NCBI GenBank assembly: GCA_001466705.2
Contig: LATX02000201.1
Span: 372,001-436,000, forward strand
From: Moniliophthora roreri
Taxonomy: Eukaryota > Basidiomycota > Agaricomycetes > Agaricales > Marasmiaceae
Length of the DNA: 64,000 nt
Direction: 5' to 3'
Shown: piece by piece, positions 23,358 through 36,823 of the stretch
Layout: every line of letters begins with the position of its first letter
Position numbering within the stretch: position 1 is the first letter of the stretch
Position numbers and translations under genes: made by a program
Notes under the pieces: model-generated
What the model was told of the DNA's origin: nothing
The model's input: the letters and a program-made list of their open reading frames with translations, nothing else
The model's database searches: none

Positions 23358-25071
23358 TGTGACTGTAACTGGAGACTCGGAGATGAGGGTTGTGGCTTAT
23401 GTAGGATCTTCTGGATACGCGCGTTGTCATGGTCGAGTTACGCGGGAAGCCATCTACGCGGAGCTTGCGAGCGCTATTGAAAGAAATCAACTTAAGGTCC
23501 TGCCTGAGCACTAGTAACGGACTCACAGATTAAGCCACACGCAATTCAAAGCCAGGGATAGCGGGTGACACCCCTCTGCCACCACCATAGTAAAAGCAAT
23601 CCATGCATCCTTAAATTCTAACTTAGTGCAAAGGCGTCGAACTAAGTGCAATGTTGACAATGAAGATAAGAGTTTCTCACCAATATTCTGCAACTGGTCA
23701 AATATCTCCCGTCACCCTGAATGGATCCGCACTTGAACGCTCATTCCGACCAACCTCGCGGTTCTGGTGTTGTGCCCAGTAAGCGATAAGCGTAGTCGGG
23801 ACACATTTCGTTGACCGCGGATAGGGTGTACACTGCGTGGTGTCCCAGTGACAGGCTGTCGGTGTATAAGCTTTGCCAAGAGTGCCATTCATTCGTCGAT
23901 CTGTGAATAAACCAAATCAGTATGCTATATAGTATTTCCTTCGTCCAAAGCGATCAAAAATAGCGAGGGAGAAATTCAGCTAGCCACGTACATTCAGCCT
24001 CCTATTGCGAGGTCACTCTTCCTACTTAACCCATAGCTATTCATTCCAATCATTTCAAGGACCTTTGAGAAGTATAAGGCCTTCGTCGTGATGGTGGTAA
24101 GGGAAAGACGTTGTGAATAAGCGCCCAAAATACAACTTTTCCTCCTTCCATCATGATGACCCCCGATTTTGATGCGCACCTCCAACGTTGTTCAGCCCTC
24201 GTATTTTATCGACTAGATCAAATTCTCTCTTTCTCTAAGTCTTGACACCATCTCTTAGCGTAGACGGCCTCTAGCGTGATGGGAACAAAGAGCTGACGAA
24301 GAGATAATTGTGATCGGGGGTGCACTTGAGAGGCAGAGGTATGTAAAGATCTTCCCTCCTAGATGGGCTCGCTGAGTTGTCTATAAACAGTCTGCTTAAC
24401 GTTTGAGGGGCTCACCGAAGGGACTATTACTAGTGCTAGCTGTGACGAGTACAACAGGCACACTCCACGAATTCGGAACACCAAAATGTAATACCCAACT
24501 CAACTAGAACGGGCTACGTCTATACTCTCCATTGTCACCGTAGTCGAGATCCGTGAGATTGTACGTCTCCCGAACTCTGTCACCGCAAGGAAAAGTCACT
24601 GACAATTTTCAGCAAGGCTCACACAAACTTTGCTATCCCCGGCGTACCCGCAAGATGTCAATGCCGCTAACCGCTGCACAAGTGCAAACACACGGGGAAT
24701 AGTGCCCATTGCCGAGGGATGAGCTCGGATGAACCATTCTTTCCGAACTAGATCCCGTAAACAATCACTTTGGTGCGGCACCCCAAGATGAAGACCCGGA
24801 ACAAGCGAAACATCGACTGGTGTTCGTTCCCGAGGTTGGTTGGCCACGTATTGGATATAGGGTGAACTTTTGAAGTGGGTGGTGACTAGGACTCCCATTC
24901 ATGCCCTGTATACATACACCTGTAGCTTTCAAGTTTCGATTCGTCATTCGTGGAAGCTCGTCCATCATTTGCGTATCCGATTCAAGCGCCATATGGCATA
25001 GTGCGAAATAGACGGGTAGTGAAATTGAACCTGCCCGGGAGCTATCGGGTAACAGACGGAGCGGCGTATTT
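23358..25071. repeat. Duplicated 1.7 kb segment of unknown content, copy 2
   Basis: The part up to about 24870 matches 18592-20110. It also carries the FMN exon-3 remnant (CACGAATTCGGAACACC near 24467). The 80-codon frame seen in copy 1 is broken here by small indels, which argues that it is not under selection. 24900-25071 is unique; no gene recognised. Confidence 0.65.
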
Positions 25072-25079
25072 GTTACACC

Positions 25080-25491
25080 AGGACCCCGGGCTATACGCTG
25101 AGAGGTCTGAGCCCGGACCCCCATTTTTCATCCGGATTTGACCCATACCTCGCAAGACGCCCGATTTTCATCCGGACTTCTACCTCAGACCCCTAAAAAC
25201 CCTAATTTTCTTCGCGCGCAGCGCGAACAAAGCACCAACCTTCAACTGGCGCCAGCTACCACTGGCTTAGCATAGCTTTAGAGGCCACAGGTTAGTGTAG
25301 AAAATAAAAAAACTCAGTATTACATGCATGTATTGTACTGAAGATTAGAATATGTTTTTTGCCTTCCTAACCCATGGCAGTGCTTACCAGGGCTCAAACT
25401 AGCTGCTGAAACACGGTACGAAACAAGGTCAGCCTGGCTAACTTTTCATCCGGATCCTCCTCAGACATCTCGGGGTATAGCCGAGGGTCCT
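25080..25491. mobile_element. Short inverted-repeat transposon (MITE), hAT-like by target-site length
   Basis: The left end reads AGGACCCCGGGCTATAC, then GCTGAGAGGTCTGAG. The right end, read on the minus strand, is AGGACCCTCGGCTATAC, then CCCGAGATGTCTGAG. These are imperfect terminal inverted repeats of about 32 bp. The 412-bp element is flanked by perfect 8-bp direct repeats GTTACACC (25072-25079 and 25492-25499), as expected for a target-site duplication. Eight base pairs is the hallmark of hAT elements among others. No transposase is encoded, so it would be non-autonomous. TTTTCATCCGGA motifs recur inside both ends. Confidence 0.85.
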
Positions 25492-25499
25492 GTTACACC

Positions 25500-27640
25500 C
25501 TCTGGCTATCGGCAGTCGAAACTCAAATCCGCGGGTGGAGGACATACACGGTTCTCTGATGACATCGCTAAGTACTGTACTTGCCTCTTGGCGATACAAT
25601 TATTATTACTTCGTTTAATTTTCTGCACTACCGTTGTCTGGTCATCGATTTTCAAAATGAAAACCAAGCATTTTTATACCCTTATACCCTTATATTATGT
25701 CCGAGCGAAATCCGAATCTCAAATTCTTCAGCCCTTATTTGCAACTCCTCGGGGGGTAGTGCTCCTCAAGCCCACAGGTCAACCACAGGTCATTGCCGCT
25801 TGTTCCCTTGCTCACCCTTGCTAACCTCGCGCGAGTGACTTTACTGCTTTTATATATATTGATTTACTTGAAAAATTCGCACTCCCGTGAGTCAAAGCGA
25901 GTGATGTGAAGGCACGTGAAAATTATAGGAGATCATCGGTGTAGTTTTGAGACCGACTTTGATATCTCCAGGAGGGTGGTTACCATCTAGTAATCAAAGA
26001 TCGTCAACTTTCAAAGCCCACGATTGCCAAATACAAGGTAAACGAGATCTGATCCCAGAGAGCGGGAGCTTTTGCAGAAGGAGAACAAACTTGCAACGAA
26101 AAAATGACAGTTTAGACATTGTGCAAGGTAGTACTAAACGGGAACCGAAATGCGTACAGGAAAAATACCACTTTTCCAAATGACAACCTTTTTTTTTTTT
26201 TTCCCTTTTTATCTGTCTGATCTACGATCAAATCTGCGTTCCCCGTAAACGGGTTTTTTTTTTTTCGATTACGATCTGGAGCAAAGTGCTTACCTGCACC
26301 TTGTCATGATGGGCTGTCCACGGGAACGCTCGCTCAACGTAGTAAGGATCGACTGTAGATATGACTGGTAGTTTGGACATTAAACCACGGAGGATAGTCT
26401 CCCGGAGCTTGTGCGCACTGCCAATTATCCATCCACGCACTGATCTTTACTAGGAACGAGGATCCCCATAGATGGGTTAAAACACGGGGGTGGCTAAGGT
26501 AGCAAACGGATCAAGTTGTCGAACTGATTTATTGCAATTACAGCAGAAACGAATCTCTCTCCGAATCTCTCTCCCATGACTCCGATATGTTTTCGGATGC
26601 GAGTACTCTGCAAGTTTACTAGGCTAAAGTCGCCATCGAAAATAGGGTGATACTTGTTTCTCGTACCTTTGGTTTATTATAACATCCAAGTGGGTTTTAA
26701 AATATACCGCGTATTGAACCTCAACTGTGCTTGATGGAGTATACGTTTTTGATGTAAAACAATCAAGTGAATTGCAGGGTGAGATGTGAGTGAGAAAAAC
26801 TGGTGAGACCCACACACAGTCCGTACTTGCGTCATACCTTTGATGTTATTAATCCGAAAGAATTATTTCTCTCGCAGCAGGTGGTAGCTTCACGAAACGT
26901 AGAATACTAGAAAAGTCCATTTGCATCAAGGGGAATAAATCAAAGAACGAGCAGGAGGCCGCCACGACGATAGTTCTAGGAGAATAAAAAGAATCAAGTA
27001 GGTAATCCCGCGCGTTCTGAGGTTGAATGACGAAAGAATAGGTGGCGGCATAGTATTCTTCACAGAATCGTACGATTGTATCATTGCTGCCCGATTTACT
27101 GGGCTGGGGGCTGGGGGGGCGGTCACTTTGACATTCCTGACTTACCATTGACAGATGGTGTCGATGATGGACGAGGATGTTGTTCTGATTAGTAATATGC
27201 AATTGAAACCTCGGCGGAAGGGAGAGAGGAAGAGAGATTGTCACTGATGTAAATCCCAAGTGAGATGACAAGATTTGATGTGGAACGGGCTAGTGCTGTC
27301 TTTAACAGACAACGGCGAACAAGTGAACGATTGAGAATATGTTACCCACCTGACATGATTGATTTGCAGGAGCCGTAAGGCATTAGATAGCGGCCGTTAT
27401 CTCTGCCACCCCAATTCTGTTACACGTAGCGTGAAATTGGAGTTGCAGACCCCAAGGAGTGCGGCTGCTGCATAGCGGTTTGATATCGGTGAAGCGAGTC
27501 TGTCACCCGAGTCATTGTGTCCTAAATATGTAAGAGCTGCGAGAATAACTTTGGCGCTGCGAAGGACTGAAAACATCGTGGAAAGTATTCAAGAGGGAAA
27601 AAGCGAGATGAGATAAGATATCGGGAAGCGTTTTGTTTGT
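25500..27640. other. Gene-poor stretch
   Basis: No recognisable gene. The longest frame (26849-27271, minus, 140 codons) has no ATG at its start, and an internal ATGGTAAGT looks like a splice donor. It could hold an orphan gene, but nothing supports a function. Poly-T runs occur near 26189 and 26255. Confidence 0.4.
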
Positions 27641-30600
27641 TTTTATCGTGGCCGTTCCTTGATATTCTCACGCACTGCCCCCTTCAAGGCTTCTACTCTA
27701 CTCCTACCCCACCCACAGCTCCGCCATCGACTCGGACGCTCGCTCGCGTGTACGAAGAGGTTGGACTGGAGGCTGTTCAGAAAGACTAATCCTCTCTTAC
27801 AAGCGCATTTCTCCACTCTCGCGCTGTTTTTGAAGTCGGCGGCCTTTCTCGTACAACGGGAAGAACGAGAGCAGTTTCTTTTCGTGAGCAGCTGTATTAT
27901 CATTTCATGTCATATGCTATATCTGCTGTGCTTGACTCTTTTTTTATTTTATTTTATTTTTTTTTGGCTTCGATATCCTCCAAACGCAAGACACCTTTCG
28001 CCGATTCATAGCCCACCATTGCGGTACCTCTTTTGCCCCCAGTGACCCTCCCGTGAACCTTTTGGCTCAAGCCTATCGCCGACCAGCTGCCTTTTTTTTT
28101 TTTTTTTTCCTTTCTTTGACTGAAGACTGAAAGAGCTCGTCATGATGGCACCACCACCGCAACTTCCCTTCTACGCTCTACGTCCGTCAAAAAAAAAGAT
28201 ATATAGAAGCCAAGAAGTCTTCCCTTCCCGGTCAACCTCGGTGATCCCTACACCGAAGCTTCTTTCAGGTTCTGATGTATCCGAAGAAAGAAAAAAGTAG
28301 CGCGCGCGCGCGGGAGACACGGACCTTTCTTGGGGGGAGGGGTAAATCACCGACTGGCCAGAAATAAGAACACCGTGAGCGGACGGCACGGATATTTCTC
28401 GCTGTTCAGAACCTACTGACCCTGCGGCACGGGACTTGGGGGGAGGAGGGAAAAGAGAAAAAAAAAAAAAAGGTTTATTTATTTTTGGGTGTGTTGTTTC
28501 TGAATAGTGTTAACCCGCGTTTTTTTTTTAAAAAACAGCAATCGTCAGTAATAGTAGTTAATTGTGGCGGAAGTATGGCTGTTCTAGGTTCAATGATGGA
28601 TAGATGGATCTACTAGAGTTAGGGACCTTTTTCTTTTCTTTTTTTTTTTTTTTTATTTACCACCCCAAGAATCCATCTTATCATTGTTCGGATCTCTTAC
28701 AAAACCAAAAAAAAAACCTTTCAAAGATGAAGACGATTACGCTGATAAGTGTTGTTATTTTCTGATTTTTCTTTTAGGCGCTCGACAACCGGAATGCTTG
28801 GGTGTCTCTCTGTCATTCACCGTTTGACGGCCGGGGATTTCTTTTTTCTCTTTGACGTTCCCCTGCGATGGATTAACATGGGATTTACGATGTAACCAGG
28901 GTATGTACATACAAGTTGCTTTACATTTTACTTGAGGTTACACCATTTACCTCATCCATCCATCTTGGAAACAGAGAAATGACACCTAGAAACCCAATGG
29001 CAGTGATCATATAGGTAAGCAATGTTGAACTGGACCGGAGGTATCATTTCCGGATGGTGATTATTGATGGCGGGAGCGAAGGGAATTACGGAGATTTAGT
29101 AATGCGAACTGTACGGTAGTAAGCGCCACTGCAATACAGTGCCGCACTCATGTTCAGGGTCGCAAAAGAAAGTCGGGGTAGAAAGGAAGGAATATGTCAA
29201 GAGAGATTCACACAGCAACAGCAAACGAGGGCTTGGGGGGCTTGAAACTAGAAGGAGGGTTGCCGTATTGCCGTCTTTGTTTGAACCTTGTTCATTGTCG
29301 GCCGCGACCTTGTTTGTTTCAAAAAAGGGTAAAGTTGACGCCCCCAAGACTTTCTTTTTTCTGATTCTGACTAGCGGGCCAATAAACAGCGGGGGAATCA
29401 ACCCAAGTTTTCTTTTCTGATGTCAATGATACGGAACGTACTCTCTCTCATTTTAGTAGTAGGTAAAGGACAATGACAAGTCCAAGCTGGGATTGAGAGG
29501 TCGAGAGGTTCGCCAATCAGGGTTGGGTCAGGTCTAGATCGAAGGGGATGGCTATAGCCCGCCCTAAAGTGCGAAAATCAAACCTTACTACTATTCCGCT
29601 ACGTCACCAAAGCTACCGCCGGGATGGATCTAGCAGGTTCCATGCAGGAACGAGGTGGTTACACATTTAGAAACCAACCATTTCAGGAGAAATGAAAGGG
29701 GGGAAAAAATTGGAGCTTGTTTCAGGTTGATGTCATGAGTGAGTGGACTTGACTTTGAGTGAGGAAGAGAGAGAGAGGGGCCAGCATAAAAACTCGCTCA
29801 TTTTACTCTTACGACTTGCATGACATCAAATCCCATCATTTTTTTTTTCGCAAACTGCGGACAGCAAAAAGAAACGAGATAAGACATAGCGAAGCAGTAA
29901 TGAAGAAACAACATACGTCGTGTAACAAGCGATGAAAGCTCAGTACTCAGTGGGACATGTAATGTAGTAATGAGCGAGCGAGCGAAGTGAGGCCTACGAG
30001 CGTGCTGCGCATTTGCCGCTTGGCAACTCATTAATCAAGTTTCCGGGAAGGCGTTTACTGTGGTCATCAAGATACTGTACAATCAAGTGGGTCCAACAAT
30101 AAGTGGGTGTTTCATCTACTGTGGAAAAAAAAAATCGAAGCAGTAAAATCCGCCGAGAAATTGAGACCACCGCGGGAGCCCGTTTGCTTACCAAGTTACC
30201 CTTACCCGACACCGAAGAGATGAGAGAACGTCGATCTTTCGGCGTCCATCATATTCATGTGTGGTGGGGTATAGGCGTCTTATAGAGAGAGGTTCGTGTC
30301 GGAAACTCGGAAGTGTTGAGGGTTACAGACGAGGCACGGCCCCGGGGACGGATTTGTCGTCGTCGAGTTGCTAGACTGTTTCTCGCGCGTAAGGATCTGC
30401 GGAGGTCTTGTCATTTGTCGCTTCGTCAACCTCAGACATATGATCAACGCTGGCGACTACGAGTTGTAATCCTCCGAGGAGTGATGGACCTGCGGATACA
30501 GGAGGGACACATAATATCACCAGCGAAAACGGGCGGACCGTGTAATCCCAAATGTCAGTGAATTGAATTGTCAAAAAGAGTTCCAAGATTCGTTAAAATG

Positions 30601-31602
30601 ATCAAGTCCCCTACTGAATAATTGGAAGGATATCGCTTCTTGATCAGTGATCCTAGGTGCCAACATCTCGAAATGAGCGTTTCCTGAGTTTTAAGGGTCA
30701 CTTCGGTTGCTGTATGTATCATGACGGGGATCCTTTTTGACAGAGAGAAAGATGTGTGTGGATTTAGGGATGTTTGTCTTAGCGAAAATAAAAAAAAAAA
30801 AAAAGCACTGGTTCCGTCTGTGTCTGTGACTTTGTTGTATTCCAAGTGTACCTATGCTCACTGCAGCGTGTATCGAAGAGACTACAGTGCCAAGCTACCC
30901 GGAGAGCGAAGGAGCGAGCAGTGCATGCACAGACAAAGAGGAAGACAGTGGGATTGCTTGTGATTGTTCGTTGCCCGGTGAGATGAGATGGGATCTGGAG
31001 CAAATAAACAGACAAACAAACAAAAAATTGGCCCCTTGCAGCATATTTGCGGCACTTTCCGGTCCTGGGAAATACTGTTTAGTCCGAATCGTTGCCATCA
31101 TTATCCGGCCTGTAATCCGGCCTGTAAAGATGTCAGGAACCCATTTCGGGAAATCCTTGCAATATTTTACTCCAAGGAACGAGCTTCACCGCTTTCCCAC
31201 CCACATCCTCCCTCTCATCTGCACACACAGGCCTTGTGCCTTTATATCCCCCCGCTTCTCCTCCTCTCTCCGTATAATCCTCGCTGTGATAAGGATCCCG
31301 CTTGGAGTGAGTACCGCTTTCTTCCTATACTCTTTTCTTTGTGCTTTGGTTGGATAGCCGGGTGTATAGGGGGAGGAGAGAGGCGCGTAAGGGATCTGTG
31401 TTTGTGGATGGAATTCATACATATATATACTCGATTTCTTCGTGGATGCTAATGATAATATATTCCAGATCTCGCGACCCTTACCAGCTCCAGACTTTCC
31501 GCAAGAAATCGCTTGAGCAAAGCTCGCGTCCAAAGAAGCACATAACCCAACCCACCGGCGTCCGTTTGACTTTTTGTCGCGTAGCCTCCCCCTACCAACA
31601 CA
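27641..31602. other. Long homopolymer- and CT-rich region upstream of the bHLH gene
   Basis: About 4 kb with many T or A runs (for example near 27952, 28093, 28459, 28644, 30788) and a (CG)n run near 28300. Frames such as 27659-28045 and 30854-31357 are biased by these runs and show no domains. I interpret it as intergenic and 5' regulatory or UTR sequence for the transcription factor at 31603. Confidence 0.45.
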
Positions 31603-32821
31603 ATGACACACCCAATCGCAATCCCATCCGTCCCTTCTTCCTCATCATCACCCTCTGCGTCCTCAGACTCTGGCGAGCCGAGGACCCCAGATGCCGGGTC
31701 ACCGATCGACTTATCTGAGAACAACAGCACAGGTAAGATTGTTGCTGCTACTATGAAACCCAGAATTCGTGATTGATTGATCTCGACAGCAGGAGCCTCG
31801 AGCAGTTCTGCCAACACCGCCGGAGGAAAGAGGAAATCTAGCCGCCGTGCTAATACTGCCGAGAGACGTGCAACACACAATGCAGTCGAGAGGCAACGAA
31901 GAGAGACTTTGAACGGTCGGTTCCTTGTAAGCATATTCCTTTCTCTTTACCATCATTTCTTTTCTAATCGTCATCGTCATTGTTGTTACCCAGGACCTTG
32001 CCAAGCTTTTACCAAACCTCTCTCAAATCCGTCGCCCTTCCAAGTCTGCCATTGTCAACTCTTCCATTGCACACGTCCACGCATCACGTCGTCACAGAGC
32101 TCTTGCCTCGCGTGAGCTTCGCCTACTCAAGACCGAATGTGATCACATTCGCAGGGAACTCAACGAGTGGCGTGATCGTGCTGGTATACCACGAGTCGAG
32201 GAACCCGTAAGAGGTGAAGGTTTCGGGATGGTTCTTAGTGGCGAATTGGAGATCATACCTATCTTAAACGGACCAGCAGATGAAGACGATGATGATATGT
32301 ACGCCGAACAGGGTTCTTTCGAGCACGAGGTTGAACCCGGTGCCATTGGAGTTGAAGAACAAGCACGTATGGCTCAAGCTCATTATCGTCCACCCGTGCC
32401 ACCAGTCAACACTTCCTCCTTCGCTCCCCAAGCACCACCTCCCTTCAACCGCACTCACTCGAATCCTCATCCCATGATTGCCAGTCCGACTGGTATGTCA
32501 TTTGATAACCCCATACTCGGTGTCTACGACTCGCATGTGCCGTTATCCACTAGCGGACAGATGAACGTGAACATGAACCCGTACCCGAATTACGACAAGT
32601 ACTCGAGCCCGATTCCTCCTCAACAGGGTTTCAATGGGAGAGGACGAAGCGGTAGTATGACATCTTCAGGAAGCGCCAGCCCGCCTCATCACCAGCCTCA
32701 ACCCCACGTAACTCAGGCCCGTCCGTATCATCAGGGTCAAGCAGGCTGGGGAGGAATGCAGATGCAGAATTATGGCATGTCACAGATGAACGTCGGAGGA
32801 AACCAACCATTTGGTTTCTAG
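31603..32821 (+). CDS. bHLH transcription factor
   Basis: Three exons (31603-31732, 31790-31926, 31994-32821) join in frame to 364 residues. A Ser/Pro-rich N-terminus (PSSSSSPSASSDSGEPRTP) precedes the basic region RRATHNAVERQRRETLNGRF. Its His, Glu and Arg at the H-x3-E-x3-R positions predict class B E-box (CACGTG) binding. Helix 1 ends DLAKLLPNLS, the loop is QIRRPSKSAI, and helix 2 is VNSSIAHVHASRRHRALASR, followed by ELRLLKTECDHIRRELNEW, a possible leucine-zipper-like extension. The C-terminal half is low complexity and rich in Pro, Asn, Gln, Met and Gly, typical of activation regions. The second intron falls inside the bHLH, between helix 1 halves. It is a nuclear regulator with unknown targets, and stands alone in a gene-poor stretch. 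Confidence 0.92.
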
Positions 32822-35800
32822 ATCGTACCATAGGCCTATTACTTCTGTATCATTCTTCCTTCTCCGTTCTCCGTTCTCCTTCATCATCGGCACTTCATTT
32901 CGCGTGTATTATTTGCTATATTTCCGTATTTGATACCCCAATTCTTTGTCGCTACCCCTCCTCTGTGTGTGTGTTCAACTACGCTGTGTCCTCTTTACGT
33001 CTATAATTCGACGCAACTCATGACCCTTTTTTTCATGACTCGCCGCCCGCCCGCCTGCCTGCCTTATACCTCGATATTACCTTTTACCCTGCGCCCGTCT
33101 TTTTTTATACCACACACACTCTTTTTGAAAGAAAAAGTCTTTGATACGTGTTCTCTTTTCTGGGGTACATTTGAACGGTCGTTCGCTGCTTCTTCTTGTC
33201 ACTCGTTTTTTGTCTATTTTCTTTCTTTCTTTTTTTACTTCCTTCCTTACTTTCTTCCTTCCTTTCGGGCTTTTATAATTCTAATTATTTTGAAAAAACT
33301 ATATCCACTCGTTTTACCCCCACGAACTCGATCAAAAGAAGAGCGCCGTTCTTTTTTTTTTTCCTTCTCTCCTCCCCCTCTCTCTCCCCCCTCTCTCTCC
33401 ACCCCCTCAACTGGAAGCGGTACCGGTTGTAACAATATTAGACGCATAGAGAATTTGTGTGTATTATTTATTGTATATAGTTGATCCATTCATTCGTTTT
33501 TCCCACCAAGCCCCCTCCCTCCGCCCTTGAGCGTAAAACAGTAAGCGTTGTTTTTTTTCCTTGTTTTTTTTTTCTAGACAAAGAGACTCGGGTGATATAC
33601 TCGTAGTCGTAGTCAGGGGGGGAGAGAGAAAGTGTGTGTCTTATGCGAGAAAGTGTCCGTCTGTCCGTCAGAAAGGAACAACTTGGTTTTTTTTCTTTAG
33701 AGCGTTAACCCTGAATCGAGCAAGGGAGTAAACAAACTGCGCGGCGGCCTAGGCGGCCCGCTCGTTTCCGCGATCATCATCAGCAGGTCACCAACCCACG
33801 GGCTGTTCGGTGATCTTGAGGGGCTTCTTCGTCTCCTTCTGGCCCATGGAGAGTTTTTGCACAAGCCAACTTTTAGGGCCCAGGACCAACTTCGCTTTGC
33901 GTTTTGACAGAGACAGAAACAGACAGCGGCACCGTCAGAATATGATGATGATAACAACATGTACAGCTGGAACCTTTTTGAAGATCTTTTTTTCTGGGGG
34001 CCCCCCCCCATGTCCGATACTCCGCCCATTAGATACTGTACAGAAACGTAGTATAGTTACTATTAGCGGGCGGCGAGTACGAATTGCAACGTCAAACATT
34101 CAGGGACACTGTACAGTGAGAAACAGAGTTTGTTGGTCTTTTCTAGAATGGAAAAACACCGCAAACCATGACATATAGCCCCTAAATTCGTTTGCTTCTC
34201 CCCGTACCTATATCTGGTGAGAGAAAAAAAAAAAAAAAGTACCATGGTCTTGGCATCACGAATCTCTCTCTCTCCACACACAACTTTTGGCAGTGGCTTA
34301 TTCGTTCCTATAGATAGGCCTTCTTTACGGGCCTAGAGGGATACTATTGCCTGGCCCCATGAGGGTTGGCTGGCTGGAGAGGGCAGGCTCGGTAAGATTC
34401 GGGTTCGGAATAGTACCGGAGACGTTGCGGTTTATGGTTGGGTAGTATTTGCGTGTACACCACCACACAAAAGAGTTGAACTGTAAAAAACGTCGAGGAC
34501 GGTCGTTTTGGGGGGAGAAGGGGATGTAGTTTGACGCGCTAGTCACGGTAGCACGTGGGAAACTTTTTGATTCAATCTTATCAGGTGATCTTATCTTTGC
34601 TCTTTTCTCACAACGGCAAAACAGCAACTTTTGTGGCCTTGTCTCTCAAAATATTTGAACCTAGACTCTTGGAACGTGGTGATACAACTACGTCTACCGC
34701 TGTCATATAGAAAAGAGAACTTGATGGAAGCAGTTACACCCAGCACCTGGAACGCGTCTGGATTGCGTAACTATTGGATATTTGTCACTGGTCACTTCCC
34801 GAAGTCGCTCTCCAAATGTTGATACCCCAGACAGGGCTGACTGATGCGATGCACCTGATCTATATTCCCATCGCGATTTTGGGACAGCCGGCACAGCCCA
34901 GGTACTCCTCGTTCAATTGTAGGGGAGCTTATCAGTACACTATCTGCGAGTCGTTTCCAGGAAACTGCTACCTGCCCGACGGCTATCTGAACGACAACCG
35001 ATGTATTTTCACAGCCTTCAATGCTGTTCTTTCAAAAAGTTGAATCCCGAGGAAAAAAAAAAAAACAGTCGTTGGCCCTATCTCTCGACTCTTGTTTTTT
35101 TTTTGTTGCCGCCTTGCAGCCTATAGCATTTTGGAATATGCTATTTTAGTAAAAGCTTCATCTCCACAAAAAAGTCAGCGGTCATTGCAATACAGCATAT
35201 ATTACCGTCGTACCGAACCCGAACCGAATAGGCAATTTCATGTTCCTTATTCTTACTCTCTCTCCACTTTCTCTCCAATGACAGTCATCCGCCATCAAGC
35301 AACACTGCACCCGAAACCCTCCAGGCTCATTGATGCGAGTAATCCTACCGCCGAAAAAACTGTACAGTATCGTCGACAACGTCCGCCAACGACGTATAGG
35401 CAGGCAAGCATAGCATTTCGGCTTGATTTTCTCATATAGACGTGTTTAGCGACGTCAGAGATTCTTTCTCCGCCGGATGACGACTATATCCTCGGGTTTT
35501 GTTCTTCCTTCTCGATATACTGTATGTACAAAGCGAAAAAAAGACCGTTCTTACCTTTCTCACGTTATTGAACCACAGAAGCGTCATGTGGCAAAAAAAA
35601 AAAAAAGAGTGAGACAAGGCTTGATCTGCCAACTAGGCTAGTTTTTACTGATTAGTTTCAGGTGACTTGTCCTTGATAAATGAAAAAAAAGAGGTTTGTG
35701 CTTCTAGAGCTTCCCGGGCGGTCTCCACCTCCGGCGCTGACCTTGGAATATTAGGAACTAGGAGCACTTTACCCGCTACTACGAATTCCACAACTTCGTT

Positions 35801-36050
35801 TTTGTATCATCCTTGACGTCTAAGCAAAGTGGGGACGGTTTGTGCTTGGTACCTCGTTATATTATGAACGGAGTAAGGGGCTTGCAAAAGACTCGGATCC
35901 TAGATCCTCCATCTGCGCAGTCGGTAAACCGCGGAACGCGTCAGGCATTTCACGAATTCCCTCCGCTCCGCATTCTGTGTGGTGTGACGCTGCTCAATGC
36001 TCATTAACCCTCGACGCTTTTCGAAGCGCCGACATTCCTCCGTCCACTGG
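32822..36050. other. Gene-poor, CT-rich region downstream of the bHLH gene
   Basis: Long pyrimidine tracts (33060-33420), T and C runs, and no coding features. Frames at 32930-33484 and 34774-35043 are not supported by composition or motifs. Probably 3' UTR plus intergenic DNA. Confidence 0.45.
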
Positions 36051-36304
36051 GTTAACCCGCAATCTCCACCCGCGGATATCTCAATAACGGCTTCAAGCTG
36101 CAGTCGTCATCACTGGGCACCTTTGTTCATGATACAAAGCAAATAGCCCTCAAACTCCCCTCGCATTGACGTTACTGCTTGGACCTCGACACCAAATGTC
36201 TGGAACTTGACAATCATTATTAATGTAACACTCTGTCGTTATATATTATATTATAGCGGGTACGCTTGGAAGAGTTTTAGACCGGTTGAATGATTGACTC
36301 GTTA

Positions 36305-36332
36305 CATTCAATTGAGAGAGAGAGAGAGAGAG
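36305..36332. repeat. (GA)n microsatellite, unit 1
   Basis: A GAGAGA run after TTACATTCAATT; the matching run in unit 2 (about 38540-38562) has a slightly different length, as expected for a fast-evolving microsatellite. Confidence 0.8.
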
Positions 36333-36823
36333 ATCATTTTCTCACTGCCATGTACTACATAGGCAGATACTACAAAGCTACGAATCATCGAAGCAGTAGA
36401 TCCTTTCTTCGTTCCCAAAGTGATTGTGGTTTGCTGGCAATGTCAAGTGTCCCCCCCCCCTCCTCAAAGGTCTATGTCGAGAAAACGGAACTCGGAGAAA
36501 GGGGGAGTTTTACATAGCCCCCAGACGTGGCCTTAATGCGGTCGCTTAAAGTACGAGATGATGATTCTTACTTCCGAAGATTTCCCCGTTGTCGATCGGA
36601 CCGTTTTTACAGGTGCCTGCCTGCCTTGCTATTTTCTTCTTATGTACCTGCCCCACTGTCGATGCCTGAAAACCTTTACGGTATCACGTCTTGGTCTACG
36701 TCAACGTTCCCTCGAGTTGGCTATGACGTGTACGATAAATGTTGCACTACATACATGGACTCGGAATCAATCCTAGGAACGTCGACAACTTCTTCAGAAA
36801 TTTGCAATACAGTACGTGGAATC

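Noticed and set aside
27659..28045. 128-codon plus-strand frame
   Set aside because: Lies in a homopolymer-rich stretch, ends in a poly-T-encoded hydrophobic run, and shows no motif.
30854..31611. Overlapping frames of 140-167 codons on both strands upstream of the bHLH gene
   Set aside because: No family features; probably promoter or 5' UTR sequence of the gene at 31603.
32930..33484. 184-codon plus-strand frame after the bHLH gene
   Set aside because: Composition is driven by long T/C tracts (Phe, Ser, Pro, Leu); no domain, and it sits where 3' UTR and intergenic DNA are expected.
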